Source: Flavobacteriaceae bacterium (lineage in GTDB: Bacteria > Bacteroidota > Bacteroidia > Flavobacteriales > Flavobacteriaceae). Taken from it: a DNA stretch of 32,659 bases. The notes under the pieces are model-generated. The model saw nothing but the letters and a program-made list of their open reading frames with translations, ran no database searches and was not told the origin of the DNA. The position numbers and the translations under genes are program-made. The stretch spans positions 1 through 32,659 of the forward strand of contig PANU01000045.1 in the NCBI GenBank assembly GCA_002707745.1, given 5' to 3'. Below, piece by piece: positions 1-7,864 of this stretch (its first letter is position 1; each line of letters begins with the position of its first letter).

Positions 1-57
1 CTCCTTTCCTGCAGCCAGGCCAGGCACAAAATAAACGTGAATAGTATTTTTACTCAT
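1..57 (-). CDS. Alpha/beta hydrolase, N-terminal fragment
   Basis: The minus strand reads from an ATG at 57 off the left edge, giving 19 codons: MSKNTIHVYFVPGLAAGKE. The pattern 'hVYFVPGLAA' is the first core strand and oxyanion-loop region of a short alpha/beta hydrolase type common in flavobacteria. The rest of the gene, including any nucleophile elbow, lies outside the window, so substrate and activity cannot be judged. It is divergent from the pirin gene, with 93 bp between the two starts. Identification rests on a short peptide and is tentative. Confidence 0.5.
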   Translation of the reverse strand, partial: MSKNTIHVYFVPGLAAGKE

Positions 58-98
58 AACTGTCTAAAAGTAATGCAACCGAACTACCGATTTTTCCG

Positions 99-106
99 TA
101 ACTTTG
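99..106 (+). promoter_or_regulatory. -7 promoter box TAACTTTG for the pirin gene
   Basis: TAACTTTG matches the Bacteroidota -7 consensus TAnnTTTG and lies 44 bp before the pirin ATG. No clear TTG -33 element is seen at the usual distance upstream, so only the -7 box is claimed. Confidence 0.4.
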
Positions 107-150
107 TAAGACAAAGATACTAAGTAACCTTTCTAAAAGCTGGAGTCTCC

Positions 151-867
151 ATGAAAAAGATTTTACATCCTGCGCAAACGCGTGGCTCGGCAAATTATGG
201 TTGGTTAGCGGCACGGTACTCGTTCAGTTTTTCAAACTTTTTTGATCCTGAAAGAATTCAATTTGGAAAGCTTAGAGTACTTAATGACGATATAGTTGCA
301 GGTGGAATGGGCTTTGGAAAACATCCCCACCAAAATATGGAAATTGTTACCATCCCACAGGAAGGAGCTCTAAAACATCGAGACTCTATGGGTAATGAAG
401 GTATTATTGAAAGTGGAGATATACAACTTATGAGTGCGGGTAGCGGTGTGGAACACAGTGAGATGAACGCAAACAGCAAAGAGCCTGTAAAACTCTTTCA
501 AATATGGATAATCCCTGAAACTGAAAATGTAACACCTCGGTACGCTCAAAAAAAAATTGCACCATTATTGAATAAAAACACCTTTAGCACCGTTGTAACA
601 CCAAAGGATAAAAGTAATGACAGTGAATTATGGGTACATCAGCAAGCCTATTTTAGTATAGGACAATTTACCGAAACCACCCAAACTACATACACATTAC
701 ACAACAAATCACATGGAATATATGTGTTGGTAATAGAAGGAACAATAAGTATTGACAACGAAACACTCAACAAACGTGACGCCATTGGAATCTGGGAAAC
801 AACCCAGGTTTCTATAACTGCCAATGAAGGCAGCAACGTATTGCTCATAGAAGTACCAATGAATTAA
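151..867 (+). CDS. Pirin family bicupin protein
   Basis: A 238-residue pirin, close to the usual length of bacterial pirins such as E. coli YhhW. The N-terminal cupin carries the metal site: His58 and His60 in GKHPHQNME, then His102 and Glu104 in GVEHSEMN, which correspond to the Fe-binding His/His/His/Glu set of the family. MSAGSGVEHSE is a family signature. The C-terminal cupin (about residues 140-238) is more divergent, as is normal. Pirins bind iron and some have quercetin dioxygenase activity; the substrate here is unknown. There is no signal peptide, so it is cytoplasmic. The GNAT-like gene follows after 24 bp and probably shares the transcript, which would end at the hairpin at 1212-1257. 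Confidence 0.93.
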   Translation: MKKILHPAQTRGSANYGWLAARYSFSFSNFFDPERIQFGKLRVLNDDIVAGGMGFGKHPHQNMEIVTIPQEGALKHRDSMGNEGIIESGDIQLMSAGSGVEHSEMNANSKEPVKLFQIWIIPETENVTPRYAQKKIAPLLNKNTFSTVVTPKDKSNDSELWVHQQAYFSIGQFTETTQTTYTLHNKSHGIYVLVIEGTISIDNETLNKRDAIGIWETTQVSITANEGSNVLLIEVPMN

Positions 868-891
868 AATAAAAATAAACTCCCTGAAATT

Positions 892-1191
892 ATGATCGAA
901 GATGTAGAAATTACCGATAACGAATTCCTTCGCCAGTTTGAACTGGAAGTTGGAGATAATATGGCAAGAATAGAATACGCGCTGCAAGATCGAAAAATCT
1001 TCTTAACAAAGTTTGACATGCCAGAAGACATGGAAGACCAAGGCTTTAGGGATATTTTTATCAAAGCTGTTTTTGATGAGGTGAAAGATCGGGGCATAAG
1101 CCTTGTTCCTACGAGCCCTGAAATAGCAGGTTTTATGCGTAAAAACAGAAGAAAATATAAATCGCTACTCCCTGTAGGAATTAGCATTTAA
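892..1191 (+). CDS. Short GNAT-like N-acetyltransferase (COG2388 / NATD1 type)
   Basis: This 99-residue protein matches the mini-GNAT family (COG2388, NATD1-like), which keeps only the central acetyl-CoA-binding part of the fold. Residues 24-40 form the strand pair (MARIEYALQDRKIFLTK). Residues 52-68 form the helix after the CoA loop. The C-terminal signature is LVPTSPEIAGFMRKN (71-85). The usual GxGxG pyrophosphate loop is degenerate here (EDMEDQGFRD), so acetyl-CoA binding may be weak or altered. The target is unknown. The ATG at 892 follows the pirin stop by 24 bp, and no better start exists. A strong terminator lies 20 bp after the stop. Confidence 0.75.
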   Translation: MIEDVEITDNEFLRQFELEVGDNMARIEYALQDRKIFLTKFDMPEDMEDQGFRDIFIKAVFDEVKDRGISLVPTSPEIAGFMRKNRRKYKSLLPVGISI

Positions 1192-1211
1192 TTTTCTTTA
1201 ATAAGAAAGCA

Positions 1212-1257
1212 AAGCCTTGATTTTTATCGACTTTCAATAAAAATCAAGGCTTTTTTT
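1212..1257 (+). terminator. Intrinsic terminator after pirin/GNAT
   Basis: A perfect 16-bp inverted repeat (1212-1227 with 1237-1252) has a 9-nt loop and runs into a T tract at 1251-1257. It closes the pirin-GNAT unit. Because the stem starts with AA and is symmetrical, it is weakly bidirectional, but no minus-strand gene ends here. Confidence 0.9.
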
Positions 1258-1373
1258 ATACCCAAAAAATGGCTTTTAAGAAAACTTTAAGAGTGAAAGG
1301 AATGCTAAAGTTACTGCTAGTCTTCTATTACTATACTACTTTTATTCCTTAAGAAAAAAACCAAAACCCTTCT

Positions 1374-4300
1374 ATGGACCAAAATACGCGCAAACCTACT
1401 CTCAAAATATTCTTTTTTATGCTCAGTGTTCTTATAATTTCGGCCTGTGCCAGTTATAAAGAACAAAAGGCGCCCTCGCTTTCCGAGGTAAGTCCATCTT
1501 CCAGAACACTTACACATACTTTTTATGTTGCAGGAGGATTAGGTGAAGGCGATGAAATTACAAGCCAACCTATCTTAACGAAACTGCAACAAGCATTAAG
1601 CAAAGCAAACAAAGAAAGCACTCTTCTATATACGGGAGATTATACCAGTGAAGATTTTGAAAATAAAACCAAGAACAAAGCGCTTCTTCAAAAACAACTG
1701 GATCTTATTAATTCCTTTAATGGGAAAACATATTTTATCCCTGGGGCCAACGAATGGGAAAGTAAAAACGCCAAACAAATTGAATGGGTTGAAGATTATA
1801 TTAAAGACAACAACCTTAAAAAAGTTGAAGTAGAGCCTAACAATGTATGCCCACTGGAATACAGAGAAATATCAGACGATATCGATTTGGTTCTGGTAGA
1901 TTCAAAATGGTACATCAGTAACTGGGATCGCGTACAATACATTAATCAAAAATGTAGCGACATTAAAACCCAACGCCGATTTATTGAAGAACTGGAAGGC
2001 ATGATAAAAGATGCCAAAAATAAAAACCTGATCATTGTAATGAGTCATCCTATTTTTAGTAATGGCATGATGTCTAACAACTACTGGGGCGGAATGAATC
2101 CCGATAAAATATTTTTTCAAAGATATCAGGAACTAGCAGTCAAAGTAGCAGCTTTAGTTCAGGAACTGGACAGGGTAACTATTGTTTCCGGTCATGAGGA
2201 AAGCCTGCAATACCTTACATCAAAAAATAAAGTACACCAGATTATTAGTGGTTCGTTAGGAAAAGCATCAAAGACAAACCGTGAAAAAGCCAGACTTACT
2301 GCTATTGGAGGACAATTGGAATATCAAGGCCAATATACCTACGGAAAACAAGGATTCAGTATCCTAAAATACTATGATGATGGGAGCTCCCAGGTAACTT
2401 TTGTGACAGAAGACAGTGAAAAAACATTTAATATGACCCCGGCATTTCCAGAAAATGCCCTGGACTCTTCCACACCATCATTTACTTCAGAAACCGTAAA
2501 AGTTCCTGTAGTTACCGATACCGAAAAGCTGGAGAAATCTGGTTTTTATAAATTTTTATGGGGAAAACGTTTTAGAAACTATTACGGAATTCCTGTTACT
2601 GCAAACAACGTAGACCTCACAAAGTACAAAGGCGGTCTTACCGTTAAAGAAGCTGGTGGAGGACATCAAACATATACAGCAAAACTAAAAGATGAAAACG
2701 GTGCAGAATATGCCATTCGCGGTCTGGAAAAAGATGCTTTTAAATTTCTGAAATTTAAAGTAAAGGGAATTACCTTCGACCCGGAAGATTATCGGGGTAC
2801 CTTTGCCGAAACAGTGGTATACGACTTTTTTACAACCACCCATCCCTTTATGCAATTGGTAATAGACCCTTTAGCAGAAGGGGTAAACATAAACCATAGC
2901 AATACACAACTAGCTTACGTACAAAAACAACCCAATTTAGACCCCCTGGGTAAAGATTATGGGGACGCGCTGTACTGGCTAGAAGAACGTCCAGACGATG
3001 GGCAAACCCAATTTCCAGGCTACAATCGTGCCAATCCAGGCGGAGGAACTGTTGTTACTTTTGAAAGCATGACCGATGTGCTGGAAAAACTTCGGGAAGA
3101 CGAAAAGTACAGCGTAGACCAGCAAGCATGGGTTAGAGCGCGTTTATTCGATATGCTTATTGGCGATTGGGACCGTCACCAGGACCAATGGCGTTTTGCC
3201 GAGTACGAAATAAGTGACGACGAAACCCGTTTTATCCCAATTCCCAGAGATAGAGATGCTGCATTTTCAAGATTTGATGGGGTTATGGTGCCCATTATAC
3301 AATTATTCCTTCCTGATGTACGCTTCTGGCAAAGCTATGATGATGAAATTCGAAATATTAAATGGTATAATGGCGAGGCTAATAACCTGGACAGGGCTTT
3401 ATTAACCAAAGTAGGCAAGGAAACCTGGCTTGCTGAAGCAAAATATATTCAGGAAAATCTTTCTGAAGCTGAAATAGATGCAGCCTGGACAAATCTTCCC
3501 CCAGAAGTACAGGATGAGACAGCTGAAACTTTAAAAAGCAATTTAAAATCCAGATTAAAAAATCTGGAAAACATTGCAGAACGATACGCAACTTACCTAA
3601 ACAGAACCGTGGCAGTTCACGGTACCGATAAGGACGATAAAATTGAAATCACCAGGCTGGCCGATGGTAAAACCCAGGTAGTCATTAAGCGAGCTATAAG
3701 TGATGAAAAAGATCCTGTAATTTTTGACAGAACTTTTCATAAAGATGAAACTAAAGAAATTTGGGTCTATGGATTAAATGACGATGACGAATTTTTAGTG
3801 ACAGGCGATGGTGACAATCCCATAAAAGTAAGAATTATTGGAGGCTATGGAAAAGACAAATTTACCATTAAAAATCGTCGGCAGATAAAAGTATACGACT
3901 GGAAATACGAAACGTCCAAATTTGACGAAAAAACACCTGCACACCAGTTTACTAACCTTTATGAAACAAACACCTACCACTGGAGGTATTTTAAAGAAAA
4001 CAATAATATTTTATTGCCCAATTTAGGGTTCCAGACAGATGATGGATTATTTGTAGGAGCAAGAGACACGTACACCAATTACGGTTTTAATGGAAACAAA
4101 TTTAGATACCAGCATTTTCTTTCGGCAAATTATTATTTCAACTTTCAGGCGGTTGAGCTGGAATATGCAGGAGAATTTGCAAATATTTTTCCAGAATGGA
4201 ATTTAGTCGTAGATGGATATTTTACAAGTGATTCATTCTCAAACAACTTCTTTGGCTTTGGAAACGACACCTTTTATGATGCCGATGCAGAAAACGAAGA

Positions 4301-5036
4301 CAGAGACTTTAACCGTGCAAGAACTCAGCAAATTAAAGCCAGCGCAGGAGTTAAATACAAATCTCTTACTTTTAAAGCCCTTTTTGAAAGCTTTGAGGTA
4401 CAGAACAATCCAGACAGATTATTTACACCATCCAGAAATGCAGTAAACCCAAATGTGTTCGAAATGCAGAATTATGTAGGTGGGGAAGCACATATCAGAT
4501 ATAGAAACCAAAACGCGGGAGATTTTCCTAGCAAGGCGTTTCATTTTGAAGCTACGATAGGGTATAAAAGCAATGTTGAAGATAGTGAAAACGCCTTTGG
4601 ATATGCCGGCTTGCAAGTTGGAACCGAAAGAGGATTAATTTCTTCTGGCAACCTGGTATTAGGAACCTCGGTAGCTGTAAACACTAACTTTGGAGATGAT
4701 TATTATTTTTATCACGCCCCATCTATTGGTGGTAACAACGGGTTACGCGGTTACAGAAACGAGCGCTTTACCGGAGAAACTTCCTTTTATCACACAACCG
4801 ATTTAAAACTACGGTTAGCCCGTTTAACTACTTCGGTTATTCCTGTTACCCTTGGTATGTATGGTGGTTTTGACTATGGAAGAGTTTGGAGTGACCTGGA
4901 TACTTCGGACACGCTGCACACTTCGTATGGTGGAGGTATCTGGTTAAGTGGTTTAAATATGATTGCTGTAAAAGCCGGATATTTTGTTTCTGAAGAAGAC
5001 CAGATTATCCAGGTGGGATTTTTACTAACCAAGTAA
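1374..5036 (+). CDS. Lipoprotein fusion: degenerate metallophosphatase, kinase-like middle region, Omp85-like barrel
   Basis: The N-terminus is a lipoprotein signal with lipobox LIISAC and lipidated Cys25. Residues 46-345 follow the layout of a calcineurin-like phosphoesterase, but key motifs are eroded: GDAG is GGLG (54-57), GNHD is GANE (124-127), the HHP motif is SHP (224-226), and GHxH is GHEE (273-276). Asp89 and His274 remain. Residues 390-760 match no named domain I can assign. They contain GDWDRHQDQW (597-606) and PRDRDAAF (624-631), spaced like the catalytic loop and metal Asp of atypical CotH/FAM20/HipA kinases. The remainder, from about 870, is a predicted outer-membrane barrel carrying GLRGY (1123-1127), the Omp85 RGY/F motif. 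A lipid anchor together with a C-terminal barrel is unusual. The fold assignments beyond the signal and barrel motif are inference. The gene ends by overlapping convergent mtaB by 12 bp. Confidence 0.8.
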   Translation: MDQNTRKPTLKIFFFMLSVLIISACASYKEQKAPSLSEVSPSSRTLTHTFYVAGGLGEGDEITSQPILTKLQQALSKANKESTLLYTGDYTSEDFENKTKNKALLQKQLDLINSFNGKTYFIPGANEWESKNAKQIEWVEDYIKDNNLKKVEVEPNNVCPLEYREISDDIDLVLVDSKWYISNWDRVQYINQKCSDIKTQRRFIEELEGMIKDAKNKNLIIVMSHPIFSNGMMSNNYWGGMNPDKIFFQRYQELAVKVAALVQELDRVTIVSGHEESLQYLTSKNKVHQIISGSLGKASKTNREKARLTAIGGQLEYQGQYTYGKQGFSILKYYDDGSSQVTFVTEDSEKTFNMTPAFPENALDSSTPSFTSETVKVPVVTDTEKLEKSGFYKFLWGKRFRNYYGIPVTANNVDLTKYKGGLTVKEAGGGHQTYTAKLKDENGAEYAIRGLEKDAFKFLKFKVKGITFDPEDYRGTFAETVVYDFFTTTHPFMQLVIDPLAEGVNINHSNTQLAYVQKQPNLDPLGKDYGDALYWLEERPDDGQTQFPGYNRANPGGGTVVTFESMTDVLEKLREDEKYSVDQQAWVRARLFDMLIGDWDRHQDQWRFAEYEISDDETRFIPIPRDRDAAFSRFDGVMVPIIQLFLPDVRFWQSYDDEIRNIKWYNGEANNLDRALLTKVGKETWLAEAKYIQENLSEAEIDAAWTNLPPEVQDETAETLKSNLKSRLKNLENIAERYATYLNRTVAVHGTDKDDKIEITRLADGKTQVVIKRAISDEKDPVIFDRTFHKDETKEIWVYGLNDDDEFLVTGDGDNPIKVRIIGGYGKDKFTIKNRRQIKVYDWKYETSKFDEKTPAHQFTNLYETNTYHWRYFKENNNILLPNLGFQTDDGLFVGARDTYTNYGFNGNKFRYQHFLSANYYFNFQAVELEYAGEFANIFPEWNLVVDGYFTSDSFSNNFFGFGNDTFYDADAENEDRDFNRARTQQIKASAGVKYKSLTFKALFESFEVQNNPDRLFTPSRNAVNPNVFEMQNYVGGEAHIRYRNQNAGDFPSKAFHFEATIGYKSNVEDSENAFGYAGLQVGTERGLISSGNLVLGTSVAVNTNFGDDYYFYHAPSIGGNNGLRGYRNERFTGETSFYHTTDLKLRLARLTTSVIPVTLGMYGGFDYGRVWSDLDTSDTLHTSYGGGIWLSGLNMIAVKAGYFVSEEDQIIQVGFLLTK

Positions 5037-6377
5037 CACAGGTTCCTTTACATACTGAAATCGTACCAGGCCATCCTCATCAATTTCAGTAAGAGTAACC
5101 TGATGCACAGTATTCACAAGCTCCGGATTCCACGAGGCTTTTACTTTTACATAGTTTTCGGTAAACCCATGAATGTAACCCGCTTTATTCTCGCCTTCAA
5201 ACAAAATTGTTCTCTCGGTTCCTAACTGGTTTTCATAAAATGCACGCCTCTTTTTTGCTGAAAGGCCACGTAGCATTTTACTGCGCTTAGCCCGCACTCT
5301 TTTAGGGACTACACCTTCCATAGTAGCGGCTGGAGTATTATCACGTTCAGAATAGGTAAAGACGTGTAAATACGAAATATCCAGTTCGTTTAAAAAGTGA
5401 TAGGTTTCTAAAAACCGTTCTTCTGTTTCACCTGGAAAACCTACTATAACATCTACCCCTATACAAGCGTGAGGCATTACTTCCTTAATTTTTGAAACAC
5501 GATCCACATACAATTCTCGCATATACCTGCGGCGCATCAATTTTAAAATATCATTGCTCCCGCTTTGTAAAGGAATGTGAAAATGAGGAACAAATGTCCG
5601 GGATTGCGATACAAAATCGATGGTTTCGTTTTTCAGTAAGTTGGGTTCAATAGAAGAAATCCGCAACCGCTCAACCCCTTCTACTTTATCCAGGGCTTGA
5701 CACAATTCTAAAAAAGTGTGCTCGTGCTTTTTGTTTCCAAATTCTCCTTTTCCGTAGTCCCCAATATTGACACCTGTTAATACTATTTCCTTAATACCCT
5801 GAGCAGAAATTTCAGCAGCATTTTTCAGTACATTCGTTAAGGTATCACTGCGGGAAATCCCACGTGCCAGCGGAATAGTACAATACGTACATTTATAATC
5901 GCATCCGTCCTGCACCTTTAAAAATGCCCGGGTACGATCGCCCACACTGTAGGAACCTACATAAAAATCGGCATCCTCTATTTCGCAGGAATGCACTTCG
6001 GCTCCCCTTCCACTCCGGTCAAGATCCGCAAGTAGATCATTGATATAGCTTGTAATTTTAAACTTTTCGCTCGCTCCTAAAACTAAGTCCACTCCGTTTA
6101 CATCGGCCAGTTCCTGGGGTTTTAGCTGAGCATAACAACCCACAGCAGCCACAAAAGCTTCCGGATTTACTTTTTGAGCTTTCTTAACGATTGATTTAAA
6201 TCGCTTATCTGCATTCTCGGTAACGCTACAGGTATTTATTACGTAGATGTCTGCCTTTTCTGAAAAGTCCACCCGTGCAAACCCATCCTCTTTAAAATTA
6301 CGGGCAATAGTGGCGGTTTCGCTAAAATTTAGCTTACAGCCTAAGGTATAATATGCAACTTTTTTTTGCGTGCTCAT
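5025..6377 (-). CDS. mtaB: tRNA t6A37 methylthiotransferase MtaB
   Basis: A radical-SAM methylthiotransferase that converts t6A37 to ms2t6A37 in tRNAs. Numbered from the ATG at 6377 (450 residues), the UPF0004 domain has Cys14, Cys50 and Cys81 (LGCKLN, NTCSV, VGCYA), which bind the auxiliary cluster. The radical-SAM motif is Cys159-x3-Cys163-x2-Cys166 (GCDYKCTYC). A C-terminal TRAM-like segment follows. GCKLN and TIPLARG fit MtaB rather than MiaB. The reading frame continues upstream to a TTG at 6401, but that codon overlaps a TAAATTTG promoter box (6399-6406), so transcription would begin downstream of it and the ATG is preferred. The 3' end overlaps the preceding plus-strand gene by 12 bp, tail to tail. 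Confidence 0.93.
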   Translation of the reverse strand: MSTQKKVAYYTLGCKLNFSETATIARNFKEDGFARVDFSEKADIYVINTCSVTENADKRFKSIVKKAQKVNPEAFVAAVGCYAQLKPQELADVNGVDLVLGASEKFKITSYINDLLADLDRSGRGAEVHSCEIEDADFYVGSYSVGDRTRAFLKVQDGCDYKCTYCTIPLARGISRSDTLTNVLKNAAEISAQGIKEIVLTGVNIGDYGKGEFGNKKHEHTFLELCQALDKVEGVERLRISSIEPNLLKNETIDFVSQSRTFVPHFHIPLQSGSNDILKLMRRRYMRELYVDRVSKIKEVMPHACIGVDVIVGFPGETEERFLETYHFLNELDISYLHVFTYSERDNTPAATMEGVVPKRVRAKRSKMLRGLSAKKRRAFYENQLGTERTILFEGENKAGYIHGFTENYVKVKASWNPELVNTVHQVTLTEIDEDGLVRFQYVKEPVLLG

Positions 6378-6398
6378 GGCGTGATTTACAACGGGGTG

Positions 6399-6406
6399 CA
6401 AATTTA
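6399..6406 (-). promoter_or_regulatory. -7 promoter box TAAATTTG of mtaB
   Basis: On the minus strand the sequence reads TAAATTTGCACCCC, a full match to TAnnTTTG with the GCACCC extension also seen before rimO and rpmB. It lies 21 bp upstream of the ATG at 6377. No clear -33 TTG is visible. It decides the mtaB start. Confidence 0.6.
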
Positions 6407-6453
6407 TGGTTTTTTATTGAAAATTCCTGCACCGTTGTACGTTAGCTAAACAA

Positions 6454-7689
6454 TCAACTATTTTTCGCTTCAATCCACTTGCTCAGATATTTTGTAGCTT
6501 GCAGGGTTTGATGCTGGAGGATTTGTCCAATAAAATGATGCTGTCTGTGGGTTTTCAAATTTTCTGACAGAAATAAAATTCTTTTAGAAAAAATTTCAGC
6601 AAACCTATGTTTTTGAAAACGAGTTTCCAAAATAGCATACCCCTGTTGCTGAGCGTGTAACCAATCTCGCTTTTCTGTGTAAAGTAATGCTACTACAGTT
6701 ATAAATTGCTCCCAGGTATCTGCAATCCCGCCAGGCACTTTATTGCTTCCATACATACCTTCCGAGCCAATTGTTGTAGTTACAGATGGCAAACCGTAAC
6801 ACATTGCGTCAAGCAGCTTACCTTTTAAACCTGCTCCAAACGGAAGTGGTGCAAGTTGTACCCGTGCATTTTGCATTATTGCTGAAAGATCTTTTGTCCA
6901 TCCCTTTATAAAAAACCGTTCGTTTGGACTATTCATTTCCTGAATTTGCTGTGGAGCATACGCCCCGTAAATTAGTAAAGATGCCTGTGGAAATTTTTCA
7001 CTTAAGGCAGGCCAAATATGTTCTTTCAGGATTTTAACTGAAGCCACATTAGGTGCATGTTTAAAATTTCCAATGGCAATAAAATCCTGTCGATTGTCAA
7101 AATTATTTTGTTTCTTTTTTTGTATTTCAGAAATAGCAGATGGTAATAAAAACGGCAAATAAAATAACAATCCGCTTGGAACTTTAAATATTTCGGTAAG
7201 CATCTGAACTTCAACTTCCGAAATTAGCAAACTTACATCACATCTATATATACTTGCAAGTTCGCGTTTTGCTGTTTCAGTATAGTAGTTGGATTTAGTG
7301 ACAGGGACGCCTTTTTTGTAGGCTTCTTCCCTAGCCTTCCGTAAAAAATGTAAGTCTTCGGTATCTAAAATTCTAAGGGCATCGGGACAGGTCTCAGCTA
7401 CACGCCAACCAAATTGTTCTTCGGTAATAAAACGGTCGAATAAAACTATGTTGGGTTGTAATTCCTGTAGGAAGGTATCGAAAGAAGAATCATTTAATTT
7501 TATAGCAACCTCCTTTATATTAAGTGAACTTAGGTTTGCACTGTTAACTGATTTCGTAGCCGTGCTCGAAAAGGTGATTTGACAGTCATAGGCTAAAAAT
7601 AGGTTGATAATTTGTAGCATTCTTCCTCCTGCGGCTGTCGTGGATGGCTCGGGAAAATGAGGCGCAATAATAAGGAGGTTAAAATTCAA
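6454..7689 (-). CDS. Family 1/4-like glycosyltransferase
   Basis: A 411-residue GT-B fold protein. The N-terminal Rossmann half opens with NFNLLIIAPHFPEP and a glycine-rich AAGGRM loop (19-24). RILDTEDLHFLRKARE (106-121) is a motif of this flavobacterial subgroup. The C-terminal half has the donor-site region LAPLPFGAGLKGKLLDAMCYG (279-299) followed by GLPSVTTTIGSEG, as in GT4-type enzymes. It probably transfers a sugar in surface polysaccharide or glycoprotein synthesis; substrates are unknown. The first usable start is a TTG at 7687-7689, because the in-frame stop TAA lies 11 codons upstream with no ATG or GTG between. mtaB follows downstream but has its own promoter. Confidence 0.85.
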   Translation of the reverse strand: MNFNLLIIAPHFPEPSTTAAGGRMLQIINLFLAYDCQITFSSTATKSVNSANLSSLNIKEVAIKLNDSSFDTFLQELQPNIVLFDRFITEEQFGWRVAETCPDALRILDTEDLHFLRKAREEAYKKGVPVTKSNYYTETAKRELASIYRCDVSLLISEVEVQMLTEIFKVPSGLLFYLPFLLPSAISEIQKKKQNNFDNRQDFIAIGNFKHAPNVASVKILKEHIWPALSEKFPQASLLIYGAYAPQQIQEMNSPNERFFIKGWTKDLSAIMQNARVQLAPLPFGAGLKGKLLDAMCYGLPSVTTTIGSEGMYGSNKVPGGIADTWEQFITVVALLYTEKRDWLHAQQQGYAILETRFQKHRFAEIFSKRILFLSENLKTHRQHHFIGQILQHQTLQATKYLSKWIEAKNS

Positions 7690-7690
7690 A

Positions 7691-7864
7691 AGGCGTTTTT
7701 TATTATTCTTAAAGAAATATTAAAAATGCTAGTAAATCTCTAAATTTATCTATTTTTAATTTTTCCATTACGCTCGAAACACTAGTGGAACAATGGTTTT
7801 ACAATGATTAACGCGAATGAAACTATTTTTAGCAAAATTAAATAAAATTTGAGAAAAAACGCCT
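7691..7864. repeat. 11-bp inverted repeat bracketing the divergent GT/CheBR starts
   Basis: AGGCGTTTTTT at 7691-7701 is matched exactly by its reverse complement AAAAAACGCCT at 7854-7864. The repeat arms sit at the 5' ends of the two divergent genes and enclose the whole 159-bp spacer. No matching target-site duplication is visible outside the arms, and no reading frame lies inside. Confidence 0.5.

Noticed and set aside
6378-6401. An upstream extension of mtaB from a TTG at 6401
   Set aside because: It overlaps the TAAATTTG promoter box, so it would lie at or before the transcription start; the ATG at 6377 also gives the normal N-terminus.
7691-7864. The inverted-repeat segment as a proven miniature transposable element
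   Set aside because: No target-site duplication or second copy is visible in the window, and the CheB-CheR coding start lies inside it; kept only as an observation.
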